Shown here: positions 52,200 to 63,181 of the stretch, in pieces
How the letters are laid out: the number at the start of each line of letters is the position of its first letter
How positions within the stretch are numbered: the first letter of the stretch is position 1
Position numbers and translations under genes: made by a program
The notes under the pieces: generated by a model
Told to the model about the DNA's origin: nothing
The model's database searches: none
What the model saw: the letters and a program-made list of their open reading frames with translations, nothing else
Source: Acetofilamentum sp.
GTDB lineage: Bacteria; Bacteroidota; Bacteroidia; Bacteroidales; DYOH01
DNA: 64,000 nt
NCBI GenBank assembly: GCA_020720625.1
Contig: DYOH01000003.1
Coordinates: 29,893-93,892, forward strand
Direction: 5' to 3'

Positions 52200-53564
52200 A
52201 TGCAGAAACCATCTATCCCCAAAGGTACCAGAGATTTTACTCCGGCAGAGGCTATTAAACGAAATTATATTTTTGATACTGTAAAATCTGTATTCTTAAA
52301 ATATGGATACGAGCCAATAGAAACTCCTGCCATGGAAAATCTTTCAACACTGTTAGGAAAATACGGCGAAGAAGGCGACAAATTGCTCTTTAAAGTACTT
52401 AATTCCGGCGATTTTTTGTCGAAAGTGAACGATGATTTATACAATCAGAAAGATGCCCAAAAAATAACTCCCGAGATTAGCGAAAAGGGCTTAAGATATG
52501 ATTTAACTGTGCCTTTTGCTCGTTTTGTGGTACAGAATTTTAACGAAATTAACTTTCCCTTTAAACGATACCAAATACAACCTGTTTGGCGTGCCGACAG
52601 ACCACAGAAAGGCAGATACCGAGAGTTTTTCCAATGCGATGTAGATGTGGTTGGCTCCGACTCTTTACTAAACGAAGTGGAACTTATACAAATTATCGAT
52701 GATGTTTTCCAATGCCTTGGAATTAATACTGTAATAAAGCTGAATAATAGAAAAATTTTGGCAGGCATTGCTGAGTTTATTGGTCAGAAAGCCAAACTTA
52801 CCGATATTACTGTGGCCATTGATAAACTTGACAAAATTGGATTGGATGAGGTGAATAAAGAACTTGCCGAAAAAGGGTTATCGCCCATTGAAATAAATGC
52901 ATTACAACCAATATTATTCCTGCAGGGAAATAATACTGAAAAATTGACAGCCTTACGAACTATTTTGCATTCGTCGGAAATTGCTTTAAAAGGGATTAGC
53001 GAAATAGCGTTCATTTTGGATTATTTAATCGACCTTCAACTTAAGTCAAACATCGAGCTGGATTTAACCTTGGCAAGAGGCCTGAATTATTATACAGGAG
53101 CCATTATTGAAGTAAAGGCTCTCGATGTGCAAATTGGCAGTATTTGCGGCGGTGGCAGATACGATGATCTTACCGGAATTTTTGGAAAGAAAGACCTTAG
53201 CGGAGTGGGCGTTTCTTTTGGAGCCGATAGAATATACGATGTATTAAATCAAATGGATATATATCCGAAAGAGGCCACTCAGACAACCCAAGCGTTAATT
53301 GTGAATTTTGGTGCCGCAGAATTAAAATTTGCCATGAAAATTGCACAAAAATTGCGTGTTGCCGGTATTAAAACCGAATTATATCCAGATGAGGCCAAAA
53401 TGAAAAAGCAAATGGGATATGCCGATAAGAAGAATATTCCTTTTGTAATTCTAATTGGCGAAAACGAACGTAAAGAGAACAAAATCAGCGTTAAAAATAT
53501 GAAATCGGGCGAACAGTTGGATATGAAAGCTGAAGATTTTATTAAACAAATGATAAACAAGTAA
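52200..53564 (+). CDS. hisS: Histidyl-tRNA synthetase
   Basis: A 454-residue class II synthetase. Motif 1 region ([14 protein letters not shown]), motif 2 with the histidine-specific [15 protein letters not shown], the histidine-A signature [14 protein letters not shown] and motif 3 [15 protein letters not shown] are all seen, followed by the anticodon-binding domain ([22 protein letters not shown]). It charges tRNA-His in the cytoplasm. It lies 12 bases after tag and 13 bases before hutH, so a histidine-related pairing with hutH is possible but may be chance. Confidence 0.97.
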   Translation: MQKPSIPKGTRDFTPAEAIKRNYIFDTVKSVFLKYGYEPIETPAMENLSTLLGKYGEEGDKLLFKVLNSGDFLSKVNDDLYNQKDAQKITPEISEKGLRYDLTVPFARFVVQNFNEINFPFKRYQIQPVWRADRPQKGRYREFFQCDVDVVGSDSLLNEVELIQIIDDVFQCLGINTVIKLNNRKILAGIAEFIGQKAKLTDITVAIDKLDKIGLDEVNKELAEKGLSPIEINALQPILFLQGNNTEKLTALRTILHSSEIALKGISEIAFILDYLIDLQLKSNIELDLTLARGLNYYTGAIIEVKALDVQIGSICGGGRYDDLTGIFGKKDLSGVGVSFGADRIYDVLNQMDIYPKEATQTTQALIVNFGAAELKFAMKIAQKLRVAGIKTELYPDEAKMKKQMGYADKKNIPFVILIGENERKENKISVKNMKSGEQLDMKAEDFIKQMINK

Positions 53565-53577
53565 TAAGTAATTAGTC

Positions 53578-55074
53578 ATGAGTAATTTGCATTATATTAG
53601 CCCATCTAAATTAAGTTTCGAAATAATAGAAGAAATTATTTTCGAAAATAAAAAATTGGCTTTATCCGAAGAATCAAAAACAGCGATTCAGATTTGCCGA
53701 AAATATCTCGAAAATAAAATTACATCGCAAACAGAGCCAATATATGGAATAACCACCGGATTTGGGGCTTTGCATAATGTAAGTATATCAAAAGACGAAC
53801 TTTCTCAATTACAGGAAAATTTGCTCAAATCGCATGCTTGTGGCACTGGTGCTCTTGTGGATAAGCAAATTGTAAAAATGATGCTTTTTTTAAAAGCACA
53901 CGCCTTGTCATTGGGTTATTCGGGCATACAACTAGAAACAGTAGAGAGAATTATCGATTTTTATAATCATGATATTATACCGCTTGTATACGAGCAAGGC
54001 TCATTGGGAGCATCCGGAGATTTGTCGCCATTGGCGCATTTATTTCTTCCGCTGCTTGGTATGGGCGAAGTAATGTATCAGAATAAAAAAATGTCGGGAG
54101 CTGATATTTTACATAAATTCGGATGGAATCCTATCAATTTAAAAGCCAAAGAAGGCTTAGCATTGCTCAACGGAACTCAGTTTATGAGTGCCCATGGAGT
54201 AGTGGCATTGCTTAAAGCTTTTAAACTTATAAAATTGGCCGATATAACAGGCTCCATGTCGCTCGAAGCTTATGATGGCAGAATTGAACCTTTCGACGAT
54301 GATTTGCATCAAATCAGACCTCATTTCGGGCAGATTCAAACGGCCATTAATGTGCGCAAAATACTGGAAGGAAGCGAAATTGGTGCTCAAGCAAAACAAC
54401 ATGTACAAGACCCATATTCATTTCGTTGTATTCCTCAGGTGCATGGAGCATCAAAAGATGCTTTAGATTATGTGGCCAAAGTAATTCTCACCGAAATAAA
54501 TTCGGTAACCGATAATCCAACAGTTTTTCCTACAGATGATAAAATTTTATCGGGCGGAAATTTTCATGGGCAACCATTGGCACTTGCCTTCGATTTTTTT
54601 GCCATCGCCATGGCCGAAATTGGCAGCATAGCCGAACGCCGAATATACAGGCTTATTTCAGGGGCACGCAGTTTGCCAGCTTTTTTAGTGGCTAAACCCG
54701 GACTTAATAGCGGATTTATGATTCCTCAATACACAGCTGCTTCTATTGTAAGTCAAAATAAACAACTTTGTACGCCAAGTTCTGTAGATTCAATTCCATC
54801 ATCAAACGAGCAGGAAGACCATGTAAGTATGGGCGCCAATGGGGCAACAAGAATACTTAGGGTAGTAGATAACGTGGAGAGAATTCTGGCCATAGAACTT
54901 TTTAACGCCGCTCAGGGAATAGAATTTCGCCGTCCGTTAAAAACTTCTCCATATTTGGAAGAGTTTTTAGCTGAATTTAGAAATTTAGTGCCTTTTGTGG
55001 TAGACGATAAGGTGATGTATAGTGAGATACACCAAAGTATTCGTTTTATTCAGGAATATGATTTTGTAAGCTAA
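53578..55074 (+). CDS. hutH: Histidine ammonia-lyase
   Basis: A 498-residue lyase that converts histidine to urocanate and ammonia. The self-forming MIO cofactor motif Ala-Ser-Gly is in GSLGASGDLSPLAH. TGFGALHNVSI and LLKSHACGTG (Ser-His at the selectivity position) fit histidine rather than tyrosine or phenylalanine lyases, and QEDHVSMG carries the conserved Glu. The remaining hut genes (hutU, hutI, ftcD) are absent from the window, so the rest of the pathway must be elsewhere. Unlike many annotated orphans this looks complete. It sits 13 bases behind hisS. Confidence 0.93.
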   Translation: MSNLHYISPSKLSFEIIEEIIFENKKLALSEESKTAIQICRKYLENKITSQTEPIYGITTGFGALHNVSISKDELSQLQENLLKSHACGTGALVDKQIVKMMLFLKAHALSLGYSGIQLETVERIIDFYNHDIIPLVYEQGSLGASGDLSPLAHLFLPLLGMGEVMYQNKKMSGADILHKFGWNPINLKAKEGLALLNGTQFMSAHGVVALLKAFKLIKLADITGSMSLEAYDGRIEPFDDDLHQIRPHFGQIQTAINVRKILEGSEIGAQAKQHVQDPYSFRCIPQVHGASKDALDYVAKVILTEINSVTDNPTVFPTDDKILSGGNFHGQPLALAFDFFAIAMAEIGSIAERRIYRLISGARSLPAFLVAKPGLNSGFMIPQYTAASIVSQNKQLCTPSSVDSIPSSNEQEDHVSMGANGATRILRVVDNVERILAIELFNAAQGIEFRRPLKTSPYLEEFLAEFRNLVPFVVDDKVMYSEIHQSIRFIQEYDFVS

Positions 55075-55161
55075 CTGCCAAAATTACATTCTATATGTCA
55101 ATTTCGGCATAAAACGATATATGGCATATTTTGTGATAAGCCTGTGAAAAAATGATTACCA

Positions 55162-55749
55162 ATGGCAATGATACAAGTAAATTCAAATAAGGAGTTAAAT
55201 ATTCAGTTATCAAGCAAGCAACGCAATTTTTTGCTCCTATATAAAAGTGGTTCCGAAAACAGCGAATGTGCGTTTGAATCCATAAGAAAAGCAACAGAAA
55301 ATAATTCAGCATTGGATATTTTTTATGCTGATGTAAACGTAGTTAAAGATATTCACACAGCTTATCAGATAAACTCCGTTCCAACACTGCTTGAATTTAA
55401 TCAGAGCGAGCTTAAAGGAATAGTAAAAGGCTGTCATGCAGAAAATTATTATAAAACCGTATTTGAGCAAAATGCATTTAAAGCCAGTGCCACTGATGGA
55501 AAGCCACAGAAAAATGTTACTGTGTATTCAACACCAACTTGTCCACATTGTACCACATTAAAAAATTATCTAACAAAGAATAATATCCCTTACCGGGATA
55601 TTGATGTATCAAAAGACTCAAAATCGGCCGAGGATATGGTGCGAAAAAGTGGTCAGCAGGGGGTGCCGCAGGCTGATATCAACGGACAGATTGTTGTAGG
55701 ATTTGATAAAATGAAAATTGATAAATTGCTGGATATTAGAGTTCAATAA
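55162..55749 (+). CDS. Thioredoxin-like/glutaredoxin fusion protein
   Basis: A 195-residue protein of two redox-fold domains. Residues 1-105 resemble thioredoxin (NFLLLYKSGSENSECAF, NSVPTLLEFNQSELKG with the cis-Pro), but the CxxC pair is reduced to one cysteine. Residues 118-195 are a glutaredoxin/YruB-type domain with an intact CPHC (YSTPTCPHCTTLKNYL), the TVP-like GVPQADING and VVGFDK. No signal peptide, so cytoplasmic. The C-terminal half should be redox-active; the N-terminal half may bind partners. A GroES gene follows 23 bases later. Confidence 0.85.
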   Translation: MAMIQVNSNKELNIQLSSKQRNFLLLYKSGSENSECAFESIRKATENNSALDIFYADVNVVKDIHTAYQINSVPTLLEFNQSELKGIVKGCHAENYYKTVFEQNAFKASATDGKPQKNVTVYSTPTCPHCTTLKNYLTKNNIPYRDIDVSKDSKSAEDMVRKSGQQGVPQADINGQIVVGFDKMKIDKLLDIRVQ

Positions 55750-55772
55750 CGTTAAATTTTAAATCAAAAGAT

Positions 55773-56060
55773 ATGAGAGAATTACAACCCGTTAATCAAA
55801 ATGTATTGATTGACATTACTGAAGAGAAAAAAGAAGTAAAAACAGCAAGTGGCATAATTTTGCCCGATTCAGCCAAAGAAAAAGACCCTAGCGGTAAGGT
55901 GGTTGCTATGAGTAATATTGAAAATGCCGAAGTACAAGTTGGAGATTTAGTTTTGTACAAAAAATTTTCCGGAACAGAAACCGAGTTCGAAGGAAAAAAA
56001 TATCTTCTTTTACCTTATGCTGATGTATTGGCAAAAATTGTAGAAACAGAATCTATATAA
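55773..56060 (+). CDS. groES: GroES-family co-chaperonin, not next to groEL
   Basis: A 95-residue protein with the GroES fold: LQPVNQNVLIDITEEKKE, a mobile loop with ASGIILPDSAKEK (the IVL-type tripeptide that contacts GroEL is IIL), and VGDLVLYKKFSGTETEFEGKKYLLLPYADVLAKI. It lacks only a groEL neighbour. It follows the redox fusion by 23 bases, so a combined stress-related role is possible. It may be the sole GroES or a second divergent copy; sequence in the window cannot tell. Confidence 0.9.
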   Translation: MRELQPVNQNVLIDITEEKKEVKTASGIILPDSAKEKDPSGKVVAMSNIENAEVQVGDLVLYKKFSGTETEFEGKKYLLLPYADVLAKIVETESI

Positions 56061-56080
56061 AACATTAGCATTAGCGCTAT

Positions 56081-56116
56081 GTGGCCTTTCAATTTTATTG
56101 TAAGGCCACATTTTTT
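56081..56116 (+). terminator. Terminator of groES
   Basis: GTGGCCTT (56081-56088) pairs with AAGGCCAC (56102-56109), followed by ATTTTTT. Confidence 0.85.
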
Positions 56117-56189
56117 ATTTAATTTTAATTTTGATTTAGATATTAGGTTTTTTTATTAACTTAGGCTCCGAAAATCTAAATGTAGGAAC

Positions 56190-58217
56190 GTGAAAAATAA
56201 TACTTCCCCAATTCAACAAAAATTAAATTGGCAATTTATTGGTCAATTATCCATTGTAGTAATATTCTTATTAATCTTGGCTTTTGGCGAATACAGTTTG
56301 GTAAAATTGCGAAATTTGAGCCAATTAACTTCATTAAATCAAGGAGTTAATATTCATTCTTATCAATTTCTAAACAAAGAAATTACCAAAGATGAGTTGA
56401 TAGCCTCAATAGACGATGTGTACGGGAAAAGCGGTAAAATGTATAAGCAATTGGTTGATTCACTTAAAAATGTTGTTAATCAAATAAATTATCTAAAATT
56501 GAAAAATGACTCTATCAAGGGCAATGTTCAATTTTTAACAAATAACTCTCTATCCTTATCCCATCAATTTCTTATAAATGTTTCTCGAAAATTAGAAAAT
56601 CCGGCCACAGCATCAAGCGTTAGTGTGTTAGAAAAGAAGGTAATAGCCGGTGCTTCAGCAAATAGTGTTTTTACAAATCAAATATGCAGATTGTTTGTGC
56701 AGTTAGAACAAAATCTGGAGAAAAAAGATTCGCTGTTGCAATTACTTGATTTTTTGGTTGAAAATAGTAAAATAGACTTCAAAAGACTTGCCGGAACCGA
56801 ATTCGCATCTTTGCCGGCTAACGCAATTAAAACCAATCAGAGCGTTAAACAGTTGGTTATAGAATATGTTGATAATAAAAAACAAGAAAAATTGCGCGTA
56901 GCCCAATTATTCTTACTGGAAAAGCAGATAAACACCAATATTAGCAGCTATGCCGGTTCCCGAATTAAATCTCTCATAATAACAATTATTACATTTGCTA
57001 TATTTGGTATCATTTTTATTTTCATTGTAGGTGGTTTCGTTATTGTATTTTCTTATCAGTTAAGAAGTTTGCTAGGGAAATATTTAGAGTCATCATTGCA
57101 TACTTATCAGAAATTGGGTCAAGGTATTTTTGATACTTCATCTCTTGAAAAGATAAAAAACAGGGAAGATGAATTAGGGCAATTGTCTTCTAGTTTGTTT
57201 AACGTAATAGAAAAATTAGGAAAAATAATAAATACCACCGGTGAAAACATCGCTGTATTTAAAACATCAGCCAAAAGCATAAGCGAATCATCTGTAAATC
57301 TATCGAAAAATACCTCTCAGGAAGCCATTTCAATGGAAGAAACATCTGCTTCGATTGAAGAAATGACTGCTAACTTAGAAGCTATGGCACATAATTCGGC
57401 ATTAATAAAATCGCAGATGAGCGAAACCAATGATAGAATAAATGTGATAGCTAAAGTAATAGACAAATTGGCACATACTTTAAGTCAGACCATCAAAAAA
57501 AGCCTTGTTATTGGGGATATTTCGCGTAAGGTAGATATTTTGGCCATTAATGCAGCCATAGAAGCCGCCAGAGCTGGCGACTCAGGTGCCGGATTCTCGG
57601 TAATTGCAGAAGAAATTAGAAAATTGGCCGATATGACGCAACAAAGTGCTGCCGAAATTCAAACCATGGCATCACAAGGCGAGAAAGATTCCCGAAATTC
57701 TATTTCCTTGGCAAATGCAATTGTTCCACAAATGAACAAGATGTACGAAGGTGTGGCAGAGTTGGCAAATTCTATAGAAGAAATTAAATCGGGAGCCGGA
57801 CAAATTAGTAGTTCTACATCCATATTAAATAATTCCACTCAAGAAAATGCCCAATTGGCCGAAGAGTTGGCTCAAACTGTAGAAGTGCTTAATTCGCAAA
57901 TTAAAGAACTGGAAATGGATACCCAGGTTTTTCAAAATCAGGAAAACGACACGCTGCAAAGTATGCTGTTTAATCAAATAGAAGATAATAATGTTGAAGA
58001 TAATAATGAAACTTATGAACAAAGCCCCGAAGAAAATACTAGAAACGAAATGAAGCTAGATTTTGATTATAACGATGTTGATGAAAATGATGGAGAAAAA
58101 ACGAAGGAAGAGGCAGCTGAAACAGAAAAACCGGAACAAAAAACAAAAACAAAGCCAAATCAAATTCATATTAATCTAAAGGATGATGTTAAAGACTCTG
58201 ATTTCGAGTCGTTTTAA
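56190..58217 (+). CDS. Chemoreceptor-like (MCP-signal) protein with acidic tail
   Basis: A 675-residue protein that starts at GTG (56190). It has a membrane helix at about 17-37 ([19 protein letters not shown]), a helical region of about 220 residues, a second membrane helix at about 265-288 and a signalling coiled coil. The hairpin tip matches methyl-accepting proteins ([34 protein letters not shown]). The C-terminal 90 residues are a low-complexity, highly acidic tail (EDNN repeats, many E/D/K) ending in [14 protein letters not shown], absent from normal receptors. No cheA, cheW or cheR gene is nearby. It may signal to an unlinked Che array or to something else. Confidence 0.85.
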   Translation: MKNNTSPIQQKLNWQFIGQLSIVVIFLLILAFGEYSLVKLRNLSQLTSLNQGVNIHSYQFLNKEITKDELIASIDDVYGKSGKMYKQLVDSLKNVVNQINYLKLKNDSIKGNVQFLTNNSLSLSHQFLINVSRKLENPATASSVSVLEKKVIAGASANSVFTNQICRLFVQLEQNLEKKDSLLQLLDFLVENSKIDFKRLAGTEFASLPANAIKTNQSVKQLVIEYVDNKKQEKLRVAQLFLLEKQINTNISSYAGSRIKSLIITIITFAIFGIIFIFIVGGFVIVFSYQLRSLLGKYLESSLHTYQKLGQGIFDTSSLEKIKNREDELGQLSSSLFNVIEKLGKIINTTGENIAVFKTSAKSISESSVNLSKNTSQEAISMEETSASIEEMTANLEAMAHNSALIKSQMSETNDRINVIAKVIDKLAHTLSQTIKKSLVIGDISRKVDILAINAAIEAARAGDSGAGFSVIAEEIRKLADMTQQSAAEIQTMASQGEKDSRNSISLANAIVPQMNKMYEGVAELANSIEEIKSGAGQISSSTSILNNSTQENAQLAEELAQTVEVLNSQIKELEMDTQVFQNQENDTLQSMLFNQIEDNNVEDNNETYEQSPEENTRNEMKLDFDYNDVDENDGEKTKEEAAETEKPEQKTKTKPNQIHINLKDDVKDSDFESF

Positions 58218-58220
58218 ATA

Positions 58221-58248
58221 AAAAAAACCGGCCTTAGCCGGTTTTTTT
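58221..58248. terminator. Bidirectional terminator between the chemoreceptor and enolase genes
   Basis: AAAAAAACCGGC and GCCGGTTTTTTT around a CTTA loop, a T-run on both sides, between converging genes. Confidence 0.9.
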
Positions 58249-58259
58249 TATTAGTGGAC

Positions 58260-59576
<1,317 letters not shown>

Positions 59577-59669
59577 TCACGAAATTACATAATTTTTTAT
59601 GGATGATAAAATGATATGCAATATTTTATAAATCTATTAACTATTGATTTACAGTGCAATCGATTGCAT

Positions 59670-60089
59670 TTACTTAAAGCTTTCTAACGCCAGACGATAC
59701 GAATCTAGTCCGAAACCGCTTATAATACCTTTACAAACAGGCGATAAATAGCTTTGTTTGCGAAATTCTTCTCTCGAAAAGATGTTGGAGATATGCACTT
59801 CAATTACAGTGGCTTTTATCGATTTAATGGCATCGGCCAGGGCAATAGATGTGTGTGTGTAAGCTCCTGCATTTAATATTATTCCGTCTACATTAAAGCC
59901 AATTTTGTGTAGGTAATCTATTAGGTCGCCTTCTTGGTTGGATTGAAAATAGTCGAGCTCAAATTCGGTATAATCGTTCTGAAGCTGAATGTAATAATCA
60001 TCAAAACTAATATTCCCATAAATTTGGGGTTCTCTTTTTCCTATAAGATTTAGATTTGGGCCATTAATGATGGCTATTTGCTTTTTCAT
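59670..60089 (-). CDS. aroQ: 3-dehydroquinate dehydratase, type II
   Basis: The start at 60089 (MKKQIAIINGPNLNLIG) gives 139 residues, normal for type II enzymes; the track adds 25 residues that would lie upstream of the promoter. The catalytic tyrosine follows in KREPQIYG, and NAGAYTHTS and EVHISNIFSREEFRKQSYLSP carry the other active-site residues (His). It makes 3-dehydroshikimate in the shikimate pathway. The -7 box at 60108 lies 18 bases upstream of the ATG, so the leader is very short. Confidence 0.95.
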   Translation of the reverse strand: MKKQIAIINGPNLNLIGKREPQIYGNISFDDYYIQLQNDYTEFELDYFQSNQEGDLIDYLHKIGFNVDGIILNAGAYTHTSIALADAIKSIKATVIEVHISNIFSREEFRKQSYLSPVCKGIISGFGLDSYRLALESFK

Positions 60090-60107
60090 TGTAGTGCTCA
60101 TTTTGCA

Positions 60108-60115
60108 CAAATATA
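60108..60115 (-). promoter_or_regulatory. -7 box of aroQ
   Basis: Minus strand TATATTTG, 18 bases before the ATG at 60089. It supports the shorter aroQ protein. Confidence 0.5.
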
Positions 60116-60126
60116 GCATATTTTTA

Positions 60127-60155
60127 AAAGAAAAGCGCTGTTTTTGGCAGCGCTT
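60127..60155 (-). terminator. Terminator of the hydrogenase operon
   Basis: On the minus strand AAGCGCTG and CAGCGCTT form an 8-bp stem (60148-60155 with 60133-60140), followed by TTTTCTTTT. It lies after the last gene of the hydrogenase operon and before the aroQ promoter. Confidence 0.8.
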
Positions 60156-60176
60156 CTCCATCATCTATCTTTTTTA

Positions 60177-61961
60177 TTAGTATCTGTTTCTTGGTCTGTA
60201 CTTGGTATGCAAGAGCTTGTGAGATAGTTCGCCCAGTGGTTTTCCCAGAAAATCGTTGTAAATCTGAATAATCTCTGGGTTCTCGTGCGATTTTCTCAGT
60301 TTTTTTCCTGCATCTTCTCTGTAAATGGCTTCCATCCGTTTTTTTCGAATTTCGTTATTTGTTGGAATGGGTTGTCCGCCGCCGCCGATACATCCACCGG
60401 GGCAAGCCATAATTTCAACGAATATATACGGACATTCGCCTGCAACAATCATGTCCATTATAACCTTTGCATTTTTTAGGCCATGTGTTACCGCAAATTT
60501 TGCTTCTACACCATTCAGAAAGCTCCATTCGGGCAAACAATTCTCAAACTTAATGCTCGTTTCTTTGATTGATTCTAATCCCCTTACCGGCAATATATTT
60601 AGATTTTTAAAGGGAACCTCCCTGCCCGTAACAATTTCGTAGGCTGTTCGCAATGCGGCTTCCATAACACCGCCTGTGGCTGCAAAAATATCGCCGGCTC
60701 CCGACGAAACTCCCATAAGGCTATCAAATTGGCCATCTTCCAGTTCTTTAAAATCAATTCCCGCAGATTTTATCATGTGGCCAAGTTCGCGTGTTGTAAG
60801 TCCTGCATCCACATCCTGAAAGCCGCTTGATTTCATTTCAACACGGTTAGCTTCGTATTTCTTTGCAGCACATGGCATTCCTGCAACAACATAGATATCT
60901 TTTGGATCTACCCCAATTTTGGCGGCATAATAAGTTTTGGCCATGGCTCCAAACATTTGTTGTGGCGATTTGCAGCTTGATAAATGTGCCAGTTTGTCGC
61001 TATACATGTGCTCAATGTATTTAACCCAGCCCGGAGAGCAAGAGGTTATCATTGGAAGTGCTACATTTTCTTTATCTACTAGGGCTTTTTTCAATCGCAT
61101 GAGCAATTCAGTACCTTCTTCCATTATGGTAAGGTCGGCGGTAAAATCGGTATCAAGTACCGAGTTGAAGCCCATTTTTTTAAGGGCGGCTACCATTTTT
61201 CCGGTAACGAGCGTGCCTGCAGGCATTCCTTGTGTTTCGCCTAACGCAACCCTTACAGAAGGTGCTGTGTTTATAACCACGTGTTTTTCAGGGTCTCCCA
61301 GGGCTTCCCAAACTTCGTCGTAATACCTTCTTTCAGTTAAAGCTCCTGTTGGGCAATGTATTACGCATTGTCCGCAATTAGTACACACTACTTCATTTAA
61401 TGGTAAATCCATAAATGTTTGAATTTCCATGTGTTCGCCTTTGTGGGCAACGGTAAGTGCATTTACGTGCTGAAGTTCCGAACATGTTCTAACGCATCTT
61501 TGGCACCTTACGCATTTGCTTGGGTCTTTTTCAATCGACCAAGATGATTTATCGATATGGTATTTATGATCTACCAGGCTTATATAAACATTATTATCTA
61601 CATTGTACTCAAATGCAAGATCCTGTAATTCGCAGTTGGTATTGCGGTAGCAGGTTGTACATTGGGTGTTGTGTTCCGAAACAAGCATTGAAACAATATC
61701 TTTTCGGGCGTTTCTAACTTTGGGCGAGAGTGTCGAAATGCGCATATTGTTTTCAACTGGTGTTGCGCAAGATGCTTCGAGTTTGTTTTTACCTTCTATT
61801 TCTACAACACAAACCCTGCAATTTCCTGCAATACATAAATCCTCGTGATGACAAAGCGTGGGAATATAAATTTTTGCATTTCGGGCTGCTTCCAGTATGG
61901 TTTGGCCTTTATCTGCCTTTACTTCCTGATTATCAATATATAAAATAATATTTTCTTTCAT
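60177..61961 (-). CDS. hydA: [FeFe] hydrogenase catalytic subunit (HydA type)
   Basis: A 594-residue subunit. N-terminal [2Fe-2S] domain (LCHHEDLCIAGNCRVCVVE), a His/Cys [4Fe-4S] site (HNTQCTTCYRNTNC), two further [4Fe-4S] clusters (CVRCQRCVRTC, CTNCGQCVIHCPTGAL) and the H-cluster domain with all three signatures: TSCSPGWVKY, MPCAAKKYEA and MACPGGCIGGGGQP. This is the catalytic subunit of a multimeric NADH-linked hydrogenase. It lies 18 bases after the NuoF-like gene and ends the operon; the maturases HydEFG are not in the window. It should make or use H2 in the cytoplasm. Confidence 0.95.
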   Translation of the reverse strand: MKENIILYIDNQEVKADKGQTILEAARNAKIYIPTLCHHEDLCIAGNCRVCVVEIEGKNKLEASCATPVENNMRISTLSPKVRNARKDIVSMLVSEHNTQCTTCYRNTNCELQDLAFEYNVDNNVYISLVDHKYHIDKSSWSIEKDPSKCVRCQRCVRTCSELQHVNALTVAHKGEHMEIQTFMDLPLNEVVCTNCGQCVIHCPTGALTERRYYDEVWEALGDPEKHVVINTAPSVRVALGETQGMPAGTLVTGKMVAALKKMGFNSVLDTDFTADLTIMEEGTELLMRLKKALVDKENVALPMITSCSPGWVKYIEHMYSDKLAHLSSCKSPQQMFGAMAKTYYAAKIGVDPKDIYVVAGMPCAAKKYEANRVEMKSSGFQDVDAGLTTRELGHMIKSAGIDFKELEDGQFDSLMGVSSGAGDIFAATGGVMEAALRTAYEIVTGREVPFKNLNILPVRGLESIKETSIKFENCLPEWSFLNGVEAKFAVTHGLKNAKVIMDMIVAGECPYIFVEIMACPGGCIGGGGQPIPTNNEIRKKRMEAIYREDAGKKLRKSHENPEIIQIYNDFLGKPLGELSHKLLHTKYRPRNRY

Positions 61962-61979
61962 TTTTTTTTAGTCTAATGG

Positions 61980-63128
61980 TTAATAAATCATTTCTTCTCT
62001 GAAATTTTGCACAATAGAGGCAAATGAATTCCCTACCGATTGACCTAATCCGCACTTTGATGCAATTTTCATGGTATTGGTGAGTTTTATCAACTGGTCT
62101 AAATACTCAGGTGGACGGGTGCCATTTTTTACCGCCTTTAACCCTTTAAGCAATTGTTGAGTTCCGATTCGGCATGGTGTACATTGGCCGCAAGATTCTT
62201 CGGCAAAAAATTCCAAATAATTTATTAGTACTCTGTACATTGAGCGAGTACTATTAAACAACATAGTTGAGCCACCGGTTGTAGAACCCTGACCGATGAT
62301 GGCTTTTTCAAAATCTTTTCTTGGTACGCAGAATCCTGCAACTCCGCCAACTTGAACTGCTTTTGTATCGCCATCGCCGTATTCTTCAACAAAATCTGCT
62401 ACATTAAGACCAAGTTCAAGCTCGTGAACGCCTGGTTTTGATGTATCACCTGATACAGAAAATAGTTTGCTTCCGCGTTGGTCGCTTGTTCCTAATTTTT
62501 GATATTCTTCGGCGCCCATATTACAAACCATCATTGCAGATACCAAAGTTTCAACATTGTTTACAATGGTTGGTTTGCCAAATAATCCGGCTTGGGTAGG
62601 GTAGGGAGGTTTGTTTCGGGGTTCGCCTCTTTGTCCTTCTATAGATTCTATTAAGGCAGTTTCTTCACCACAAACATAAGCGCCACTGCCTAAGAAAATT
62701 TCTACCTGAAAATCGAAATTCAGTTCTTTACAAATCTTATGGAAAAGTTCGATTTCTTTGTTTAGTTCGGCTACCATAAATTTATACTCGCCACGCAAAT
62801 ATAAAATACCTTTGCTCGCACCGGTTACGTATGCTCCAACGCCCATGCCTATAAATACTTTTCGGGGTACTTTGGTCAGAATTTCGCGGTCTTTAAATGT
62901 TCCTGGCTCGCCTTCGTCGGCGTTGCATATAAAGTATTTTTGGTCGCTTTCGGTAAGATTTGCTGCTTTCCATTTTAATCCGGTAGGAAATCCTGCGCCG
63001 CCTCGGCCTCTTAATCCAGATTGTATAAGCTCTTGGATGATTTCGAGTTTTTCTCTTTTCATTATTTTTTTAAAAACTGCATAAGGTTCGCAGGTATATT
63101 CTGAGAAAATTATATCTACTTTTTTCAT
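61980..63128 (-). CDS. hydB: NuoF-like hydrogenase subunit (HydB), short form
   Basis: A 382-residue NuoF-type subunit with the FMN motif LRGRGGAGFPTGLKW, the NADH-binding region (GAYVCGEETALIESIEGQRG) and a [4Fe-4S] ligand set (CGQCTPCRIG and a later Cys). Typical HydB proteins are about 550-630 residues, with an N-terminal thioredoxin-like [2Fe-2S] domain and a C-terminal 2[4Fe-4S] domain; both are absent here. Start and stop look natural (ATG, TAA), so this is a true short form, not a frameshift. It oxidises or reduces NAD(H) and passes electrons to HydA. Missing extra clusters may mean no ferredoxin use. Confidence 0.9.
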   Translation of the reverse strand: MKKVDIIFSEYTCEPYAVFKKIMKREKLEIIQELIQSGLRGRGGAGFPTGLKWKAANLTESDQKYFICNADEGEPGTFKDREILTKVPRKVFIGMGVGAYVTGASKGILYLRGEYKFMVAELNKEIELFHKICKELNFDFQVEIFLGSGAYVCGEETALIESIEGQRGEPRNKPPYPTQAGLFGKPTIVNNVETLVSAMMVCNMGAEEYQKLGTSDQRGSKLFSVSGDTSKPGVHELELGLNVADFVEEYGDGDTKAVQVGGVAGFCVPRKDFEKAIIGQGSTTGGSTMLFNSTRSMYRVLINYLEFFAEESCGQCTPCRIGTQQLLKGLKAVKNGTRPPEYLDQLIKLTNTMKIASKCGLGQSVGNSFASIVQNFREEMIY

Positions 63129-63181
63129 TTTTATTTCGTTTAATTTTTCTTGCTCAATTTAAAAATATCAAAATTAATGCA

